Shown here: piece after piece, positions 9,136-17,355 of the stretch
Layout of the letters: each line of letters starts with the position of its first letter
Numbering within the stretch: the first letter of the stretch is position 1
Origin: Rhodospirillaceae bacterium UBA1479
Lineage (GTDB): Bacteria > Pseudomonadota > Alphaproteobacteria > Rhodospirillales > Casp-alpha2
Assembly: GCA_002325375.1 (NCBI GenBank)
Contig: DCRZ01000007.1
Span: forward strand, 55,662-111,145
DNA: 55,484 bases
Direction of reading: 5' to 3'
The notes under the pieces: generated by a model
The model's input: the letters and a program-made list of their open reading frames with translations, nothing else
Databases searched by the model: none
What the model was told of the DNA's origin: nothing
Made by a program: the position numbers and the translations under genes

Positions 9136-9855
9136 ATGGGGGAACAATGCGTTGTCGTGACCGGCGGCAGCAGCGGCATCGGGCGCGCCTGCGTCGAAGC
9201 CGTGGCCGCGACCGGCACCAAGGTCGTCAATCTGGACCGCAATCCGGCCGAACTGATTCCGGGCGAGACCTTCATCGAGCTTGATCTCTATGACCACGAC
9301 AGGATTCGCGACGTGTTCGCCGACATCGCCCAGACCTTCGACATCGTCGGCCTGGTCAACAACGCCGGCATGTCGCTCGCCAAAACCCTGGCCGAGACCG
9401 AGGCCGAGGATTTCACCAAGGTGGTTCCTCTCAACATGGTCGCCCCCGCCCTCTGCGCGAAATATGCCGCCGAGGCCATGAAACGCGTGGGCTGGGGCCG
9501 CATCGTCAACATGTCCAGCCGCGTCATTCTGGGCAAGGAGCTGCGCACGACCTATGCCGCGACCAAGGGCGGCATCGCGGCCATGGCCAAGGTCTGGGCC
9601 CTGGAACTGGCGGCCGACGGCATTACCGTCAACACCATCGCCCCCGGCCCCATCGCCACGCCCCTGTTCAAGGAGGTCAACCCGCCGGGCGCCCCCAGAA
9701 CCCAGAAAATCATCGACGGCGTGCCGGTCAAGCGCCTGGGCGAGCCGGAAGACATCGCCAACGCCGTGATGTTCTTTCTGAAGAAGGAAAGCGGCTTCGT
9801 CACCGGCCAGACCCTGTTCGTCTGCGGCGGGCTGACCGTCGGCGGCGCGCAGTAA
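9136..9855 (+). CDS. Short-chain dehydrogenase/reductase (SDR)
   Basis: This is a classical SDR of 239 residues. The NAD(P) motif is TGGSSGIG (~residues 9-16), NNAG lies near 78-81, and the catalytic Ser/Tyr/Lys set is in MSSRV and YAATK. The C-terminal VTGQTLFVCGG is normal for FabG-like SDRs. An in-frame ATG exists at 9100, but 9136 has a good SD (AGGGAG at 9122-9127), so the shorter start is preferred. An acidic residue (D34-like, VVNLDRN) after beta-2 suggests NAD rather than NADP. It is divergent from the AraC gene. The substrate is unknown. Confidence 0.9.
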   Translation: MGEQCVVVTGGSSGIGRACVEAVAATGTKVVNLDRNPAELIPGETFIELDLYDHDRIRDVFADIAQTFDIVGLVNNAGMSLAKTLAETEAEDFTKVVPLNMVAPALCAKYAAEAMKRVGWGRIVNMSSRVILGKELRTTYAATKGGIAAMAKVWALELAADGITVNTIAPGPIATPLFKEVNPPGAPRTQKIIDGVPVKRLGEPEDIANAVMFFLKKESGFVTGQTLFVCGGLTVGGAQ

Positions 9856-9869
9856 CGGGCACCGTCACG

Positions 9870-9887
9870 CCAGCGAAACATCGCTGG
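9870..9887 (+). terminator. Hairpin after SDR gene
   Basis: A perfect 7-bp stem CCAGCGA/TCGCTGG with an AACA tetraloop starts 15 bases after the SDR stop. There is no T-run, so a terminator role is tentative. Confidence 0.35.
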
Positions 9888-9913
9888 AACAACGCCCCGT
9901 AATCGGTCACAAA

Positions 9914-9946
9914 GAGGGACCGCGGCTTTTCCGGCCGCGGTCCCTC
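9914..9946 (+). promoter_or_regulatory. Strong 13-bp hairpin upstream of NicO-type transporter
   Basis: A perfect 13-bp inverted repeat (9914-9926 GAGGGACCGCGGC with 9934-9946) has a 7-base loop and ends 17 bases before the transporter start at 9964. It is followed by CAGGAG, the likely ribosome site (9951-9956). No T-run follows. It may be a terminator for the SDR gene or a 5'-leader element controlling the metal transporter. It does not resemble a cobalamin or czcD riboswitch in size. Confidence 0.5.
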
Positions 9947-9963
9947 GCACCAGGAGCATTTGC

Positions 9964-10665
9964 ATGACCTCGATCCTCGTTCTCGGCTTTCTGATCGGGA
10001 TCAGGCATGCCTTCGAGCCCGATCACCTGGCCGCCGTGACCGCCATGGTCTCGGGCAAGACGTCCCTGCGCCGGACCCTGCGCCAGGGCGCGGTCTGGGG
10101 CCTGGGTCACACCACCACCCTGTTCCTGGTCTGCGGTGCCGTGATCTACATGGAAACGGCGATTTCAGACTTTGCCGCGCGAATGATGGAGGCCACCGTC
10201 GGCGTGCTGCTGGTCGGCCTGGGGATTGAGGTGATCCGCCGCATGATCCGCGACCGCATCCATTTCCACGCCCATCGTCACACGGACGGGGAAGTCCACT
10301 TCCACGCCCATTCCCATAAGCACGACCCCAAACAGGCGGTGCATCCGCGGACGCATGACCACGATCACCCGACGGGCTTTCCGCTGCGCTTTTTCGTCGT
10401 CGGCCTGATGCACGGCATGGCCGGGTCGGCGGCCCTCGCCGTCATGACCGCACAGACCACGGCGTCGCCCTGGCTGGCCCTGGGCTATGTCGCCCTGTTC
10501 GGCGTCGGCTCCATGGTCGGGATGGCGTTGTTCAGTGCGGTCATTTCCCTGCCGCTTCGGGGCGCGCGCAGCCTGACCTGGGCCCATAACGGCCTACAGG
10601 CGGCGATCGGCTGCCTGACCGTCGGCCTGGGCGTGACGACCTTCGTGTCCTCGGTCTTTCCCTGA
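9964..10665 (+). CDS. Nickel/cobalt transporter, NicO/UreH-like membrane protein
   Basis: This is a 233-residue inner-membrane protein with about six hydrophobic segments. The NiCoT-type signature HAFEPDH (residues ~15-21, H-x4-DH) sits in the first helix. A central His-rich cytoplasmic loop (~96-138, HFHAHRH, HFHAHSHKHD, THDHDH) should bind metal. The second half has GLMHGMAGSAALAV, typical of UreH/NicO proteins. The probable role is Ni2+ or Co2+ transport, either uptake or export. No urease or hydrogenase gene is nearby. It is the last plus-strand gene before the convergent korB. Confidence 0.85.
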   Translation: MTSILVLGFLIGIRHAFEPDHLAAVTAMVSGKTSLRRTLRQGAVWGLGHTTTLFLVCGAVIYMETAISDFAARMMEATVGVLLVGLGIEVIRRMIRDRIHFHAHRHTDGEVHFHAHSHKHDPKQAVHPRTHDHDHPTGFPLRFFVVGLMHGMAGSAALAVMTAQTTASPWLALGYVALFGVGSMVGMALFSAVISLPLRGARSLTWAHNGLQAAIGCLTVGLGVTTFVSSVFP

Positions 10666-10688
10666 TTACATCCAGCCCTGATTACGTC
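10660..10688. repeat. 16-bp tandem duplication across two stop codons
   Basis: CCCTGATTAC[A/G]TC occurs at 10660-10672 and 10676-10688. The first copy carries the NicO gene stop and the second the korB stop on the other strand. It looks like a small local duplication. Confidence 0.5.
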
Positions 10689-11746
10689 TGAGTTCCCGCG
10701 GCCGCTTCCCCGACCGTCCAGGTCTTACCCGCCGCCAACAGGCCGGCAAGTGTCGCCCGGTCGATCACGCGTCCTGGCGCGTCGGCGCGCTGGGCCGTGA
10801 AATCGTCGGCCGGCGCGTGGTAGAGCACGCCCAAGGCAAGCGGCAGATCCGGGGCGTCCATGCGCGCCAGGATGGTCGCCAGCGCCAGGTTGGTCTGATC
10901 GTGGACGGTAACGTCATAAACCGGGCCGCCATCACCCACGGGCACCACGCGGGCTGTGCCCGTCTGCCAGTCGATGGCGATGCCCTTGTCCCGGTCCTTG
11001 CCGAAGATCATAGGCTGGCCGTGCTCCAACCGCAGGGTACGGTCGGCGGTCAGGCCCTTGTCGCGCACGGCTTCGAAGGCGCCGTCGTTGAACACCACGC
11101 AGTTCTGCAGAATTTCGACGAAGCTAGCTCCGCGATGGGCCTGCGCCGCCTTCAGCACGCCCGGCAGGTGGTCCTGCAAGGTGTCGGCGGAGCGCGCGAT
11201 GAACCGCGCCCCGGCCCCCAGCGCCAGAAGCGCCGCGTTCACGGGGGCTTCGACCGAACCGCCGGGCGACGAGGGCGAGCGCATGCCCGTGGCCGAGGCC
11301 GGGGAGTATTGTCCCTTGGTCAGGCCGTAGACGGCGTTGTTGGGCATGATCAGGTTCAAATCCACGTTGCGGCGGAGTGCGTGCATCAGATGGTTGCCGC
11401 CGATCGACAGGAAATCCCCGTCGCCGCCGACGACCCAGACGTCGAGGTCCGGATTGGCCATCTTCACGCCGGTCGCCACGGCCGGGGCGCGGCCGTGGAT
11501 GGTGTGGAATCCATAGCTGGCCAGGTAGTAGGGAAAGCGCGCGGCGCAGCCGATGCCGGAAATGAACACCACGTCATCGGGGCGGCGGCCGGCCTCGGCC
11601 AGCACGCCGCGCACGGCCTTGAGGATCGCATAGTCGCCGCAGCCGGGGCACCAGCGCACCTCTTGATCCGTGGTGAAGTCGCGGGCGGTCAGTTGCGGGC
11701 CGGCGTCCGTCGCGGGCGCGGCGAGGTCGGGGTTCATCACGTTCAT
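10682..11746 (-). CDS. korB: 2-oxoacid:ferredoxin oxidoreductase, beta subunit
   Basis: This is the thiamine-diphosphate-binding subunit of a two-subunit 2-oxoacid:acceptor oxidoreductase. These enzymes convert 2-oxoglutarate or a similar acid plus CoA to acyl-CoA and CO2, reducing ferredoxin. The 354 residues include WCPGCGDYAILKAV (~residues 32-45, [4Fe-4S]/TPP region). The TPP/Mg motif is GGDGDFLSIGGNH, with NNAVYGLTKGQYSPAS after it. The start overlaps the korA stop by 4 bp (ATGA), so the pair is co-translated. The 2-oxoglutarate assignment is by resemblance to KorAB; the substrate is not proven. Confidence 0.92.
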   Translation of the reverse strand: MNVMNPDLAAPATDAGPQLTARDFTTDQEVRWCPGCGDYAILKAVRGVLAEAGRRPDDVVFISGIGCAARFPYYLASYGFHTIHGRAPAVATGVKMANPDLDVWVVGGDGDFLSIGGNHLMHALRRNVDLNLIMPNNAVYGLTKGQYSPASATGMRSPSSPGGSVEAPVNAALLALGAGARFIARSADTLQDHLPGVLKAAQAHRGASFVEILQNCVVFNDGAFEAVRDKGLTADRTLRLEHGQPMIFGKDRDKGIAIDWQTGTARVVPVGDGGPVYDVTVHDQTNLALATILARMDAPDLPLALGVLYHAPADDFTAQRADAPGRVIDRATLAGLLAAGKTWTVGEAAAGTQT

Positions 11747-13626
11747 GACAGGTCCTCTCTGAGGGCGGCGTCGATCTCGGCCACCGTGAAGGGCTGGCCG
11801 GTGACCTTGGTCAGGCCGCGGAAGGAAACTTGCGGGAACAGGCCCTGCAGATGGGTTCGCAGCTGCCCGGAATTCAGTTCCGCCACCACGACTTCATCGT
11901 AAAGGGCGAAGATTTCGGCAAGGCCCCGGGGCAGCGGCGACAGATGGCGCAGGTGCAGGTGGCCGACGGCATGGCCCTCGGCGGCCAGATCCTCGACCGC
12001 CGTCTTCAGCGCCCCCTGGGTCGATCCCCAGCCAAGGGCCAGCACCCGGCCCGCATCCGTGCCGGTGGACACTTTCGCCGGGGGCAGGGCCGCCCGGATG
12101 CGGTCCAACTTGGCGGCCCGCAGGTCGGTCATTTCCTGGTGGTTGTCGGGGTCGTAGGAAATATGGCCCGAGCCCGAGGACCGTTCGATCCCGCCGAGCC
12201 GATGGGCCAGCCCGGTCATGCCAGGCACGGCCCAGGGCCGGGCGAGCGATTCGGGATCGCGGCGGAAGGGGTGGAAGCCGTCCGCATCGATGTCGCGGTC
12301 GACCGCGATGCCGGCCAGGGTAGCGACGTCCGGCAGGCGCCAGGGTTCGGCCGCGTTGGCCGTATAGGCGTCGGACAGCACGATCACCGGCGTCATATAG
12401 GTGACGGCCGTGCGCGCCGCCTCGATCACTGTGTCGAAGGAATCGCCGGGGCCGGCGGCGGCGAACACCGGCAGGGGGGCTTCGCCGTGGCGGCCGTGCA
12501 GGGCCAGGTTCAAATCCGCCTGCTCAACCTTGGTCGGCATGCCGGTGGACGGCCCCGCGCGCTGCACGTCGATGACGATCAGCGGCAGTTCCGCCGCCGT
12601 GGCCAGACCCAGGGCCTCGGCCTTCAGCGCCATGCCGGGGCCGGAGGTTCCGGTCACGCCGAGCCCGCCCGCGAAAGACGCCCCGATGGCGGCGGTGGCG
12701 GCGGCGATCTCATCCTCCGCCTGGAAAGTCGCGACGCCCTCCCCGCCCAACTTGGCCAATCCGTGCAGGATCGCCGACGCCGGGGTGATGGGGTAGGAAC
12801 AATAATGCAACCGCAGCCCGGACAGGGCCGAGGCCGCGGCCAGGCCCAGCACCATGCCGTCGATGCCGGTCAGGGTGCGGTAGGTGCCGGGACGGGGGCT
12901 CGACGGCGTTACCGCGCGCAGGCGGGGCGGCGGGGCCATGTCGGTGACGTCACCGTAGGTATGGCCCGCGTCCAGGGCGGCCGTATTGGCGGCGGCGATT
13001 TCCGGCCGCTTGGCGAATTTCGATGTCAGCCAGGCCGCCGTGGGCGCCCGGTCCTGGGAAAACATCCAGTAGACCAGGCCCAAGGCCCAGAAGTTGCGCG
13101 CCGTCTCGGCCTCTTTCTTGGTCACGCCTTGCGGCAGGGCGGCCTCGCGGGTCAGGCGGGAAATCTCGATGGCTTCCAGGCGATAGCCGTCCAGGCTGCC
13201 GTCCTCCAGCGGGTTGGCGGCATAACCGGCTTTCTCCAACCCCCGCTTGGCGAAGGCGTCCCGATCGGCGATCAGCAGGCCGCCCGGGCGCAGGGCCGCA
13301 AGATTGGTCTTCAGCGCCGCCGGGTTGAGGGCGACCAGCACATCGACCGTATCGCCATGGGTCTTCACCCGGTCGCCGCCGATCTGAATCTGAAAGGCCG
13401 ACACGCCGAAGGTGGTGCCGGCAGGGGCGCGGATTTCCGCCGGAAAGTCAGGGAAGGTCATGAAGCCGTGGCCGGAAAGGGCCGAGGACTTGGTGAACTC
13501 AGACCCCAATGTCTGGATACCGTCCCCGGAATCGCCGGCAAAGCGGACCACGGCAGGGCCCTGGGAAGGGCCGGATTCTGAATGGCCGCTATCTGACGAT
13601 TCAAGGGCGATGGGTTGGTCGAGCAT
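11743..13626 (-). CDS. korA: 2-oxoacid:ferredoxin oxidoreductase, fused gamma-alpha subunit
   Basis: The 627-residue protein begins with a gamma-type domain (~25-200: FAGDSGDGIQTLGSEFTKSS, then FGVSAFQIQIGGDRVKTHGD) fused to the alpha/PFOR domain. The alpha part shows CSYPITPASAILHGLAKL, FQAEDEIAAATAAIGASFAG and GTSGPGMALKAEALGLA. This fused architecture is usual for the aerobic KorAB type. It is upstream of korB and overlaps it. No dedicated ferredoxin gene is attached to the pair; the closest is the AprB-like one at 16.1 kb, across a divergent promoter region. Confidence 0.93.
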   Translation of the reverse strand: MLDQPIALESSDSGHSESGPSQGPAVVRFAGDSGDGIQTLGSEFTKSSALSGHGFMTFPDFPAEIRAPAGTTFGVSAFQIQIGGDRVKTHGDTVDVLVALNPAALKTNLAALRPGGLLIADRDAFAKRGLEKAGYAANPLEDGSLDGYRLEAIEISRLTREAALPQGVTKKEAETARNFWALGLVYWMFSQDRAPTAAWLTSKFAKRPEIAAANTAALDAGHTYGDVTDMAPPPRLRAVTPSSPRPGTYRTLTGIDGMVLGLAAASALSGLRLHYCSYPITPASAILHGLAKLGGEGVATFQAEDEIAAATAAIGASFAGGLGVTGTSGPGMALKAEALGLATAAELPLIVIDVQRAGPSTGMPTKVEQADLNLALHGRHGEAPLPVFAAAGPGDSFDTVIEAARTAVTYMTPVIVLSDAYTANAAEPWRLPDVATLAGIAVDRDIDADGFHPFRRDPESLARPWAVPGMTGLAHRLGGIERSSGSGHISYDPDNHQEMTDLRAAKLDRIRAALPPAKVSTGTDAGRVLALGWGSTQGALKTAVEDLAAEGHAVGHLHLRHLSPLPRGLAEIFALYDEVVVAELNSGQLRTHLQGLFPQVSFRGLTKVTGQPFTVAEIDAALREDLS

Positions 13627-13853
13627 GGCCGGAAATCCTTGTTCAGTACCGGGTCGAATTCGGGTGCCGCCGAAAGAGCCGGCGACGGTGGCCGGACTAT
13701 GCCCGCCGACATGGATTCCGGTCGGTCAATTAATTGCCGGGGATAAATAAAACGGGTTCGGTCAACGAATTGCTTTTTTAACGGGGCGGCGCGGGCTTGG
13801 ATCAGGCACCCCTCGGGCGGACGTGATCCGCCCCCCAGTCCGGAGGCCCCGCC

Positions 13854-14195
13854 ATGCAACCAACCGAAATTTCCGTCGCCGCCGACCGCGCCGCCCTGGC
13901 CATCACCTGGCCCGACGGCGTGCGTCAGACCCTGAGCGCGCCCAGCCTGCGCCAGATGAGCCGCTCCGCCCGCACGGAAAGTGCGCGGCTGAAGGGATGG
14001 GACGTGCCCGCCGACGACGGCCTGACCATCACCGCGGTCGAAGCGGTCGGCGTCTATGCCATCAACATCACGTTTTCCGACGGCTACGCCAAGGGCATCT
14101 ATCCCTGGGGCATGCTGCGCGGCGCCATCGGCGCGCTGGCGTTTCAGGGCCTGAGCGCGGCCCAGGCCGAAGCGATTTCCGGCCTTGGCAATTAG
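13854..14195 (+). CDS. DUF971-family protein
   Basis: This 113-residue soluble protein has the DUF971 (gamma-butyrobetaine hydroxylase-like N-terminal) pattern. It starts with a short beta-strand (LAITWPDGVRQTLSAPSLR) and ends with FSDGYAKGIYPWGMLR. DUF971 proteins are often encoded near Fe-S biogenesis or redox genes, and a role in Fe-S handling has been suggested for relatives. It is transcribed away from korA and precedes the flavoprotein gene by 121 bp. No Cys ligands are present in this copy. Function is unknown. Confidence 0.82.
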   Translation: MQPTEISVAADRAALAITWPDGVRQTLSAPSLRQMSRSARTESARLKGWDVPADDGLTITAVEAVGVYAINITFSDGYAKGIYPWGMLRGAIGALAFQGLSAAQAEAISGLGN

Positions 14196-14316
14196 TTGAC
14201 AGACAGACCGCCCTGCTGCGGCGCAGCATGGTTGTTACAGACAAGTTTCCCGCCGACAGGCGCGCCTTAAAGGCCCCGTCGGCACCAAGAACAAACGAAA
14301 CCGAAAGGACAGACCC

Positions 14317-16056
14317 ATGGACGAAATCACGGAAGGCACATCGCAGGTCGATTGCGACATTCTGGTCATCGGCGGCGGCACGGCCGGCCCCATGGCCGCC
14401 TACCGGGCCAAGAAAAAGAACCCCAACGCCAAGGTCATCCTGCTGGAAAAGGCCAACGTGAAACGGTCGGGCGCGATCTCCATGGGCATGGACGGCCTGA
14501 ACAACGCCGTCATTCCCGGCCATTCGACGCCCGAGCAATACGTCAAGGAAATCACCGTCGCCAACGACGGCATCGTCGACCAGGCCGCCGTCTATAAGTA
14601 CGCGCAGAACTGCTACGAGATCATTCAGGAACTGGACGGCTTCGGCATCCGTTTCCAGAAGGACGAAAACGGCGACTTCGACGTCAAGAAGGTGCACCAC
14701 ATCGGCACCTACGTGCTGCCCATGCCCAACGGCGACACGGTGAAGAAGGCCCTGTACCGCCAATTGAAGCGCGCGCGGCTGCTGATTTCCAACCGCTACA
14801 TGGCGACCCGGCTGTTGACCGGCAAGGACGGCCGCATCGCCGGCGCCATCGCCGTCAACACCCGCACCGCCGAATTCCTGGTGGTCCGCGCCAAGGCCGT
14901 GATCCTGTGCATGGGGGCGGCCGGGCGTTTGGGCCTGCCGACCTCGGGCTATCTGTTCGGCACCTACGAGAACGCCGCCAATTCGGGCGACGGCTACGCC
15001 ATGGCGTACCACGCCGGCGCCGGGCTCGCGAACCTGGAGTGCTTCCAGATCAATCCTTTGATCAAGGATTACAACGGCCCCGCCTGCGCCTATGTAGCCG
15101 GACCATTCGGCGGCTACACCGCCAACAACGAAGGCATGCGCTTCATCGAATGCGATTACTGGTCGGGCCAAATGATGCAGGAGTTCTACAACGAACTGCA
15201 GTCGGGCAAGGGGCCGGTGTTCCTCAAGCTCAACCATCTGGCGGATGAGACCATCGGCGAGATCGAAACCATCCTGCACGAGGTCGAACGCCCGACCCGC
15301 GGCCGCTTCCAGGTCAACCGCAACAACGATTACCGCAACGGCATGATCGAGATGCATATCTCGGAAATCGGCTTCTGTTCCGGCCATTCGGCCTCGGGCG
15401 TCTATGTCGACGACAACGCCTGCACCACGGTGCCGGGCCTCTATGCCGCCGGCGACATGGCCAGCGTGCCGCATAACTACATGCTGGGGGCCTTCACCAA
15501 TGGGGCGGTCGCCGGCGAGCACGCCATCGACTATGTCAACGAGGTCGACTTCGCCGACATCGACGAGGACTTCATCGCCGCCGAAAAGGAACGCGTCCTG
15601 GCGCCGACCAAGCGCGAAGACGGCATTCCGCCCAACCAGGTCGAGTACAAGACCCGGCGCCTGGTCAACGACTACCTGCAGCCGCCCAAGGTCACCCGCA
15701 AGATGCAGCTCGCCCAGGACCGCTTCGCCGAAACCCGCGCCGTCATGGAAAACGAAATGGTTGCCCGCAACGCCCACGAACTGATGCGCTCGCTCGAAGT
15801 GTCGTCGATCCTGGATTGCGCCGACATGGCCGCCTTCGCCTCGCTGTTCCGCACGGAAAGCCGCTGGGGCCTGTATCACAACCGCGCCGACTATCCGGAG
15901 CGCGACAACGAAAACTGGTTCTGCCACTCGATCCTGTCCAAGGACGCCGCCGGCCAGATGACGATCAAGAAAAAGGACGTCGATCCCTACATCATCCCCA
16001 TCGATGAGGAAGAGAAAGACGCCTACGACAAGCAGCGGATCAAGGCGCAGGCCTAA
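14317..16056 (+). CDS. APS-reductase alpha (AprA)-like / fumarate-reductase-family flavoprotein
   Basis: This FAD-dependent oxidoreductase has 579 residues and the dinucleotide fold at the N-terminus (DILVIGGGTAG, residues 14-24). A family-typical C-terminal FAD loop follows (VPGLYAAGDMAS, then HNYMLGAFTNGAVAGEHA). The order of blocks around GAGLANLECFQINPLIKDYNGP and the absence of the HPT-type succinate site resemble AprA more than SdhA/FrdA. From memory of AprA structures, the position of the APS-binding Arg before KDGYGP appears to be Leu/Ile here, so the substrate may not be APS. A short two-cluster ferredoxin follows directly and is probably its electron-transfer subunit. Cytoplasmic; no leader is seen. 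An SD (AAAGGACAG) precedes the start. Confidence 0.85.
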   Translation: MDEITEGTSQVDCDILVIGGGTAGPMAAYRAKKKNPNAKVILLEKANVKRSGAISMGMDGLNNAVIPGHSTPEQYVKEITVANDGIVDQAAVYKYAQNCYEIIQELDGFGIRFQKDENGDFDVKKVHHIGTYVLPMPNGDTVKKALYRQLKRARLLISNRYMATRLLTGKDGRIAGAIAVNTRTAEFLVVRAKAVILCMGAAGRLGLPTSGYLFGTYENAANSGDGYAMAYHAGAGLANLECFQINPLIKDYNGPACAYVAGPFGGYTANNEGMRFIECDYWSGQMMQEFYNELQSGKGPVFLKLNHLADETIGEIETILHEVERPTRGRFQVNRNNDYRNGMIEMHISEIGFCSGHSASGVYVDDNACTTVPGLYAAGDMASVPHNYMLGAFTNGAVAGEHAIDYVNEVDFADIDEDFIAAEKERVLAPTKREDGIPPNQVEYKTRRLVNDYLQPPKVTRKMQLAQDRFAETRAVMENEMVARNAHELMRSLEVSSILDCADMAAFASLFRTESRWGLYHNRADYPERDNENWFCHSILSKDAAGQMTIKKKDVDPYIIPIDEEEKDAYDKQRIKAQA

Positions 16057-16100
16057 CCCCCGCCGGACCCGCACCAAGACCATACCCAAGGAGAAATCCG

Positions 16101-16334
16101 ATGCCCCTCGCTGAACAACCCTCATCCGTCCCCGTCGTCGTCGACGAAGGCAAATGCATCGCCGACAAGGGCTGCACCGTTTGCGTCGATGTCTGCCCGC
16201 TGGACGTCCTGCGCATCTCGGACGCCACCGGCAAGGCCTTCATGAAGTACGACGAGTGCTGGTACTGCATGCCTTGCGAGGCCGACTGCCCGACGGGCGC
16301 GGTCACCGTCAACATCCCCTTCCTTCTGCGCTGA
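16101..16334 (+). CDS. 2x[4Fe-4S] ferredoxin, AprB-like short subunit
   Basis: The 77-residue protein has two cluster-binding motifs: C-x5-C-x2-C-x3-CP (KCIADKGCTVCVDVCP) and C-x2-C-x2-C-x3-CP (ECWYCMPCEADCP). The Trp between the first two Cys of the second motif and the placement resemble AprB. AprB normally carries a C-terminal tail of ~60 further residues that wraps the alpha subunit; here the protein stops right after the second cluster. It lies 44 bp after the flavoprotein gene with its own SD (AAGGAGAA). It most likely passes electrons to or from the flavoprotein. Confidence 0.92.
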   Translation: MPLAEQPSSVPVVVDEGKCIADKGCTVCVDVCPLDVLRISDATGKAFMKYDECWYCMPCEADCPTGAVTVNIPFLLR

Positions 16335-16352
16335 CCCAAGGAGCCCGATCCC

Positions 16353-17315
16353 ATGTCCGCATTCGAGCCCTTTGAGCAATTCGACGAAGTCGACGACATC
16401 ATCGACCGCCTGGAAGACCCCGACCCGGGCACCCGCCGCGTCGCCATCATGGACCTGGCCGATTCAGCCGATCCCGCCGCCGTCGCCCATCTGAAAAAAG
16501 CCCTGGCCGACGACGCCCGCGAGGTACGGTTGCAGATCGCCCTGGCGCTCGGCGAATTCGATGGGCCGGAGACGGCCGAAGCCCTGCTGATCGCGCTGAC
16601 CGACGCCGACACCGGCGTCGCCCAGGCCGCCGCCGACAGCATGGCGGAACTGAAGGACCCGGCCTCGGCCGATCCGATCCTGCCCTTCGTCGCCCATGAA
16701 TCAGCCTTCGTGCGCGCCGGCGCCTTGCGGGCCCTGCGTGAACTGAAGCGCCCAGAAAGCCTGAAACCGGCACTGGATGCCCTGGGCGATCCGGAAGCCA
16801 GCGTGCGGTCCGAAGCGGTCAGCGTCGTCGGCTATCTGAAAACCGAAGACGCCCTGCCCGCCCTGATGGCGATGCTGAAGGACGTTGACGCCGGCGTGCG
16901 CCGCACAGCCGCGGGGGCCTTGGGCTTTTCCGTGACCGCCGCCGCCGCCGATACCCTGGCCCAGGCGTTAAGCGATACGGACTGGCAGGTCCGCGAGGTC
17001 GCCGCCGAAACGCTGTGCAAAGTGCAGTCGCCGGGCGCCATTCCGGCCCTGCGCAAGGCGCTCGCCGACGATTACTGGCAGGTCCGGCAGAAGGCCATCC
17101 GCTCCCTCGGAAAGCTGGGGGCGGCCGAAGCCATCGACGACATCGCGCCGTCGCTCGACCACGATATTTCCAACCTGCGCAAGGAAGCCGCCGCCGCGAT
17201 GGGCGAGATCGCCTCGCCCAAGGCCGTGCCCGCCCTCGAAGCCCATCTCGACGATCCCGACCCTGACGTGCGCAAGAATATCCGCTGGGCGCTCGGCCAG
17301 ATCCGCGCCGAATAG
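16353..17315 (+). CDS. HEAT-repeat (PBS-lyase-like) protein
   Basis: The 320 residues are almost wholly ~31-residue HEAT/PBS-lyase repeats, about nine of them. Typical copies read DPDPGTRRVAIMDLAD, DDAREVRLQIALALGEF, DTDWQVREVAAETLCKV and DDPDPDVRKNIRWALGQI. Such solenoids are protein-binding scaffolds, and some relatives are cofactor lyases or maturases. No catalytic residues or leader are visible. It follows the ferredoxin by 18 bp, so it is very likely a partner or assembly factor of the flavoprotein/ferredoxin pair. Function is inferred from context only. Confidence 0.88.
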   Translation: MSAFEPFEQFDEVDDIIDRLEDPDPGTRRVAIMDLADSADPAAVAHLKKALADDAREVRLQIALALGEFDGPETAEALLIALTDADTGVAQAAADSMAELKDPASADPILPFVAHESAFVRAGALRALRELKRPESLKPALDALGDPEASVRSEAVSVVGYLKTEDALPALMAMLKDVDAGVRRTAAGALGFSVTAAAADTLAQALSDTDWQVREVAAETLCKVQSPGAIPALRKALADDYWQVRQKAIRSLGKLGAAEAIDDIAPSLDHDISNLRKEAAAAMGEIASPKAVPALEAHLDDPDPDVRKNIRWALGQIRAE

Positions 17316-17355
17316 GACAGCGTCCCCTTCAACCGCAACCGGCCCGTTCCCCGTT

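Noticed and set aside
9914..9946. Cobalamin or NiCo riboswitch before the transporter
   Set aside because: The leader is too short (about 110 bases between genes) and shows only a simple hairpin, not the multi-helix junction of either riboswitch.
11830..13581. 583-residue plus-strand open frame
   Set aside because: Antisense to korA, no recognisable domain, Gly/Arg/Gln-rich shadow composition.
14068..16125. 685-residue minus-strand open frame
   Set aside because: It is the mirror frame of the AprA-like gene, kept open by high G+C. Its sequence has no family motif, and the plus strand carries clear domains.
16353..17315. HEAT protein as a phycobilin lyase
   Set aside because: The repeats resemble PBS-lyase HEAT units, but no phycobiliprotein or bilin genes are present; the name reflects the repeat type only.
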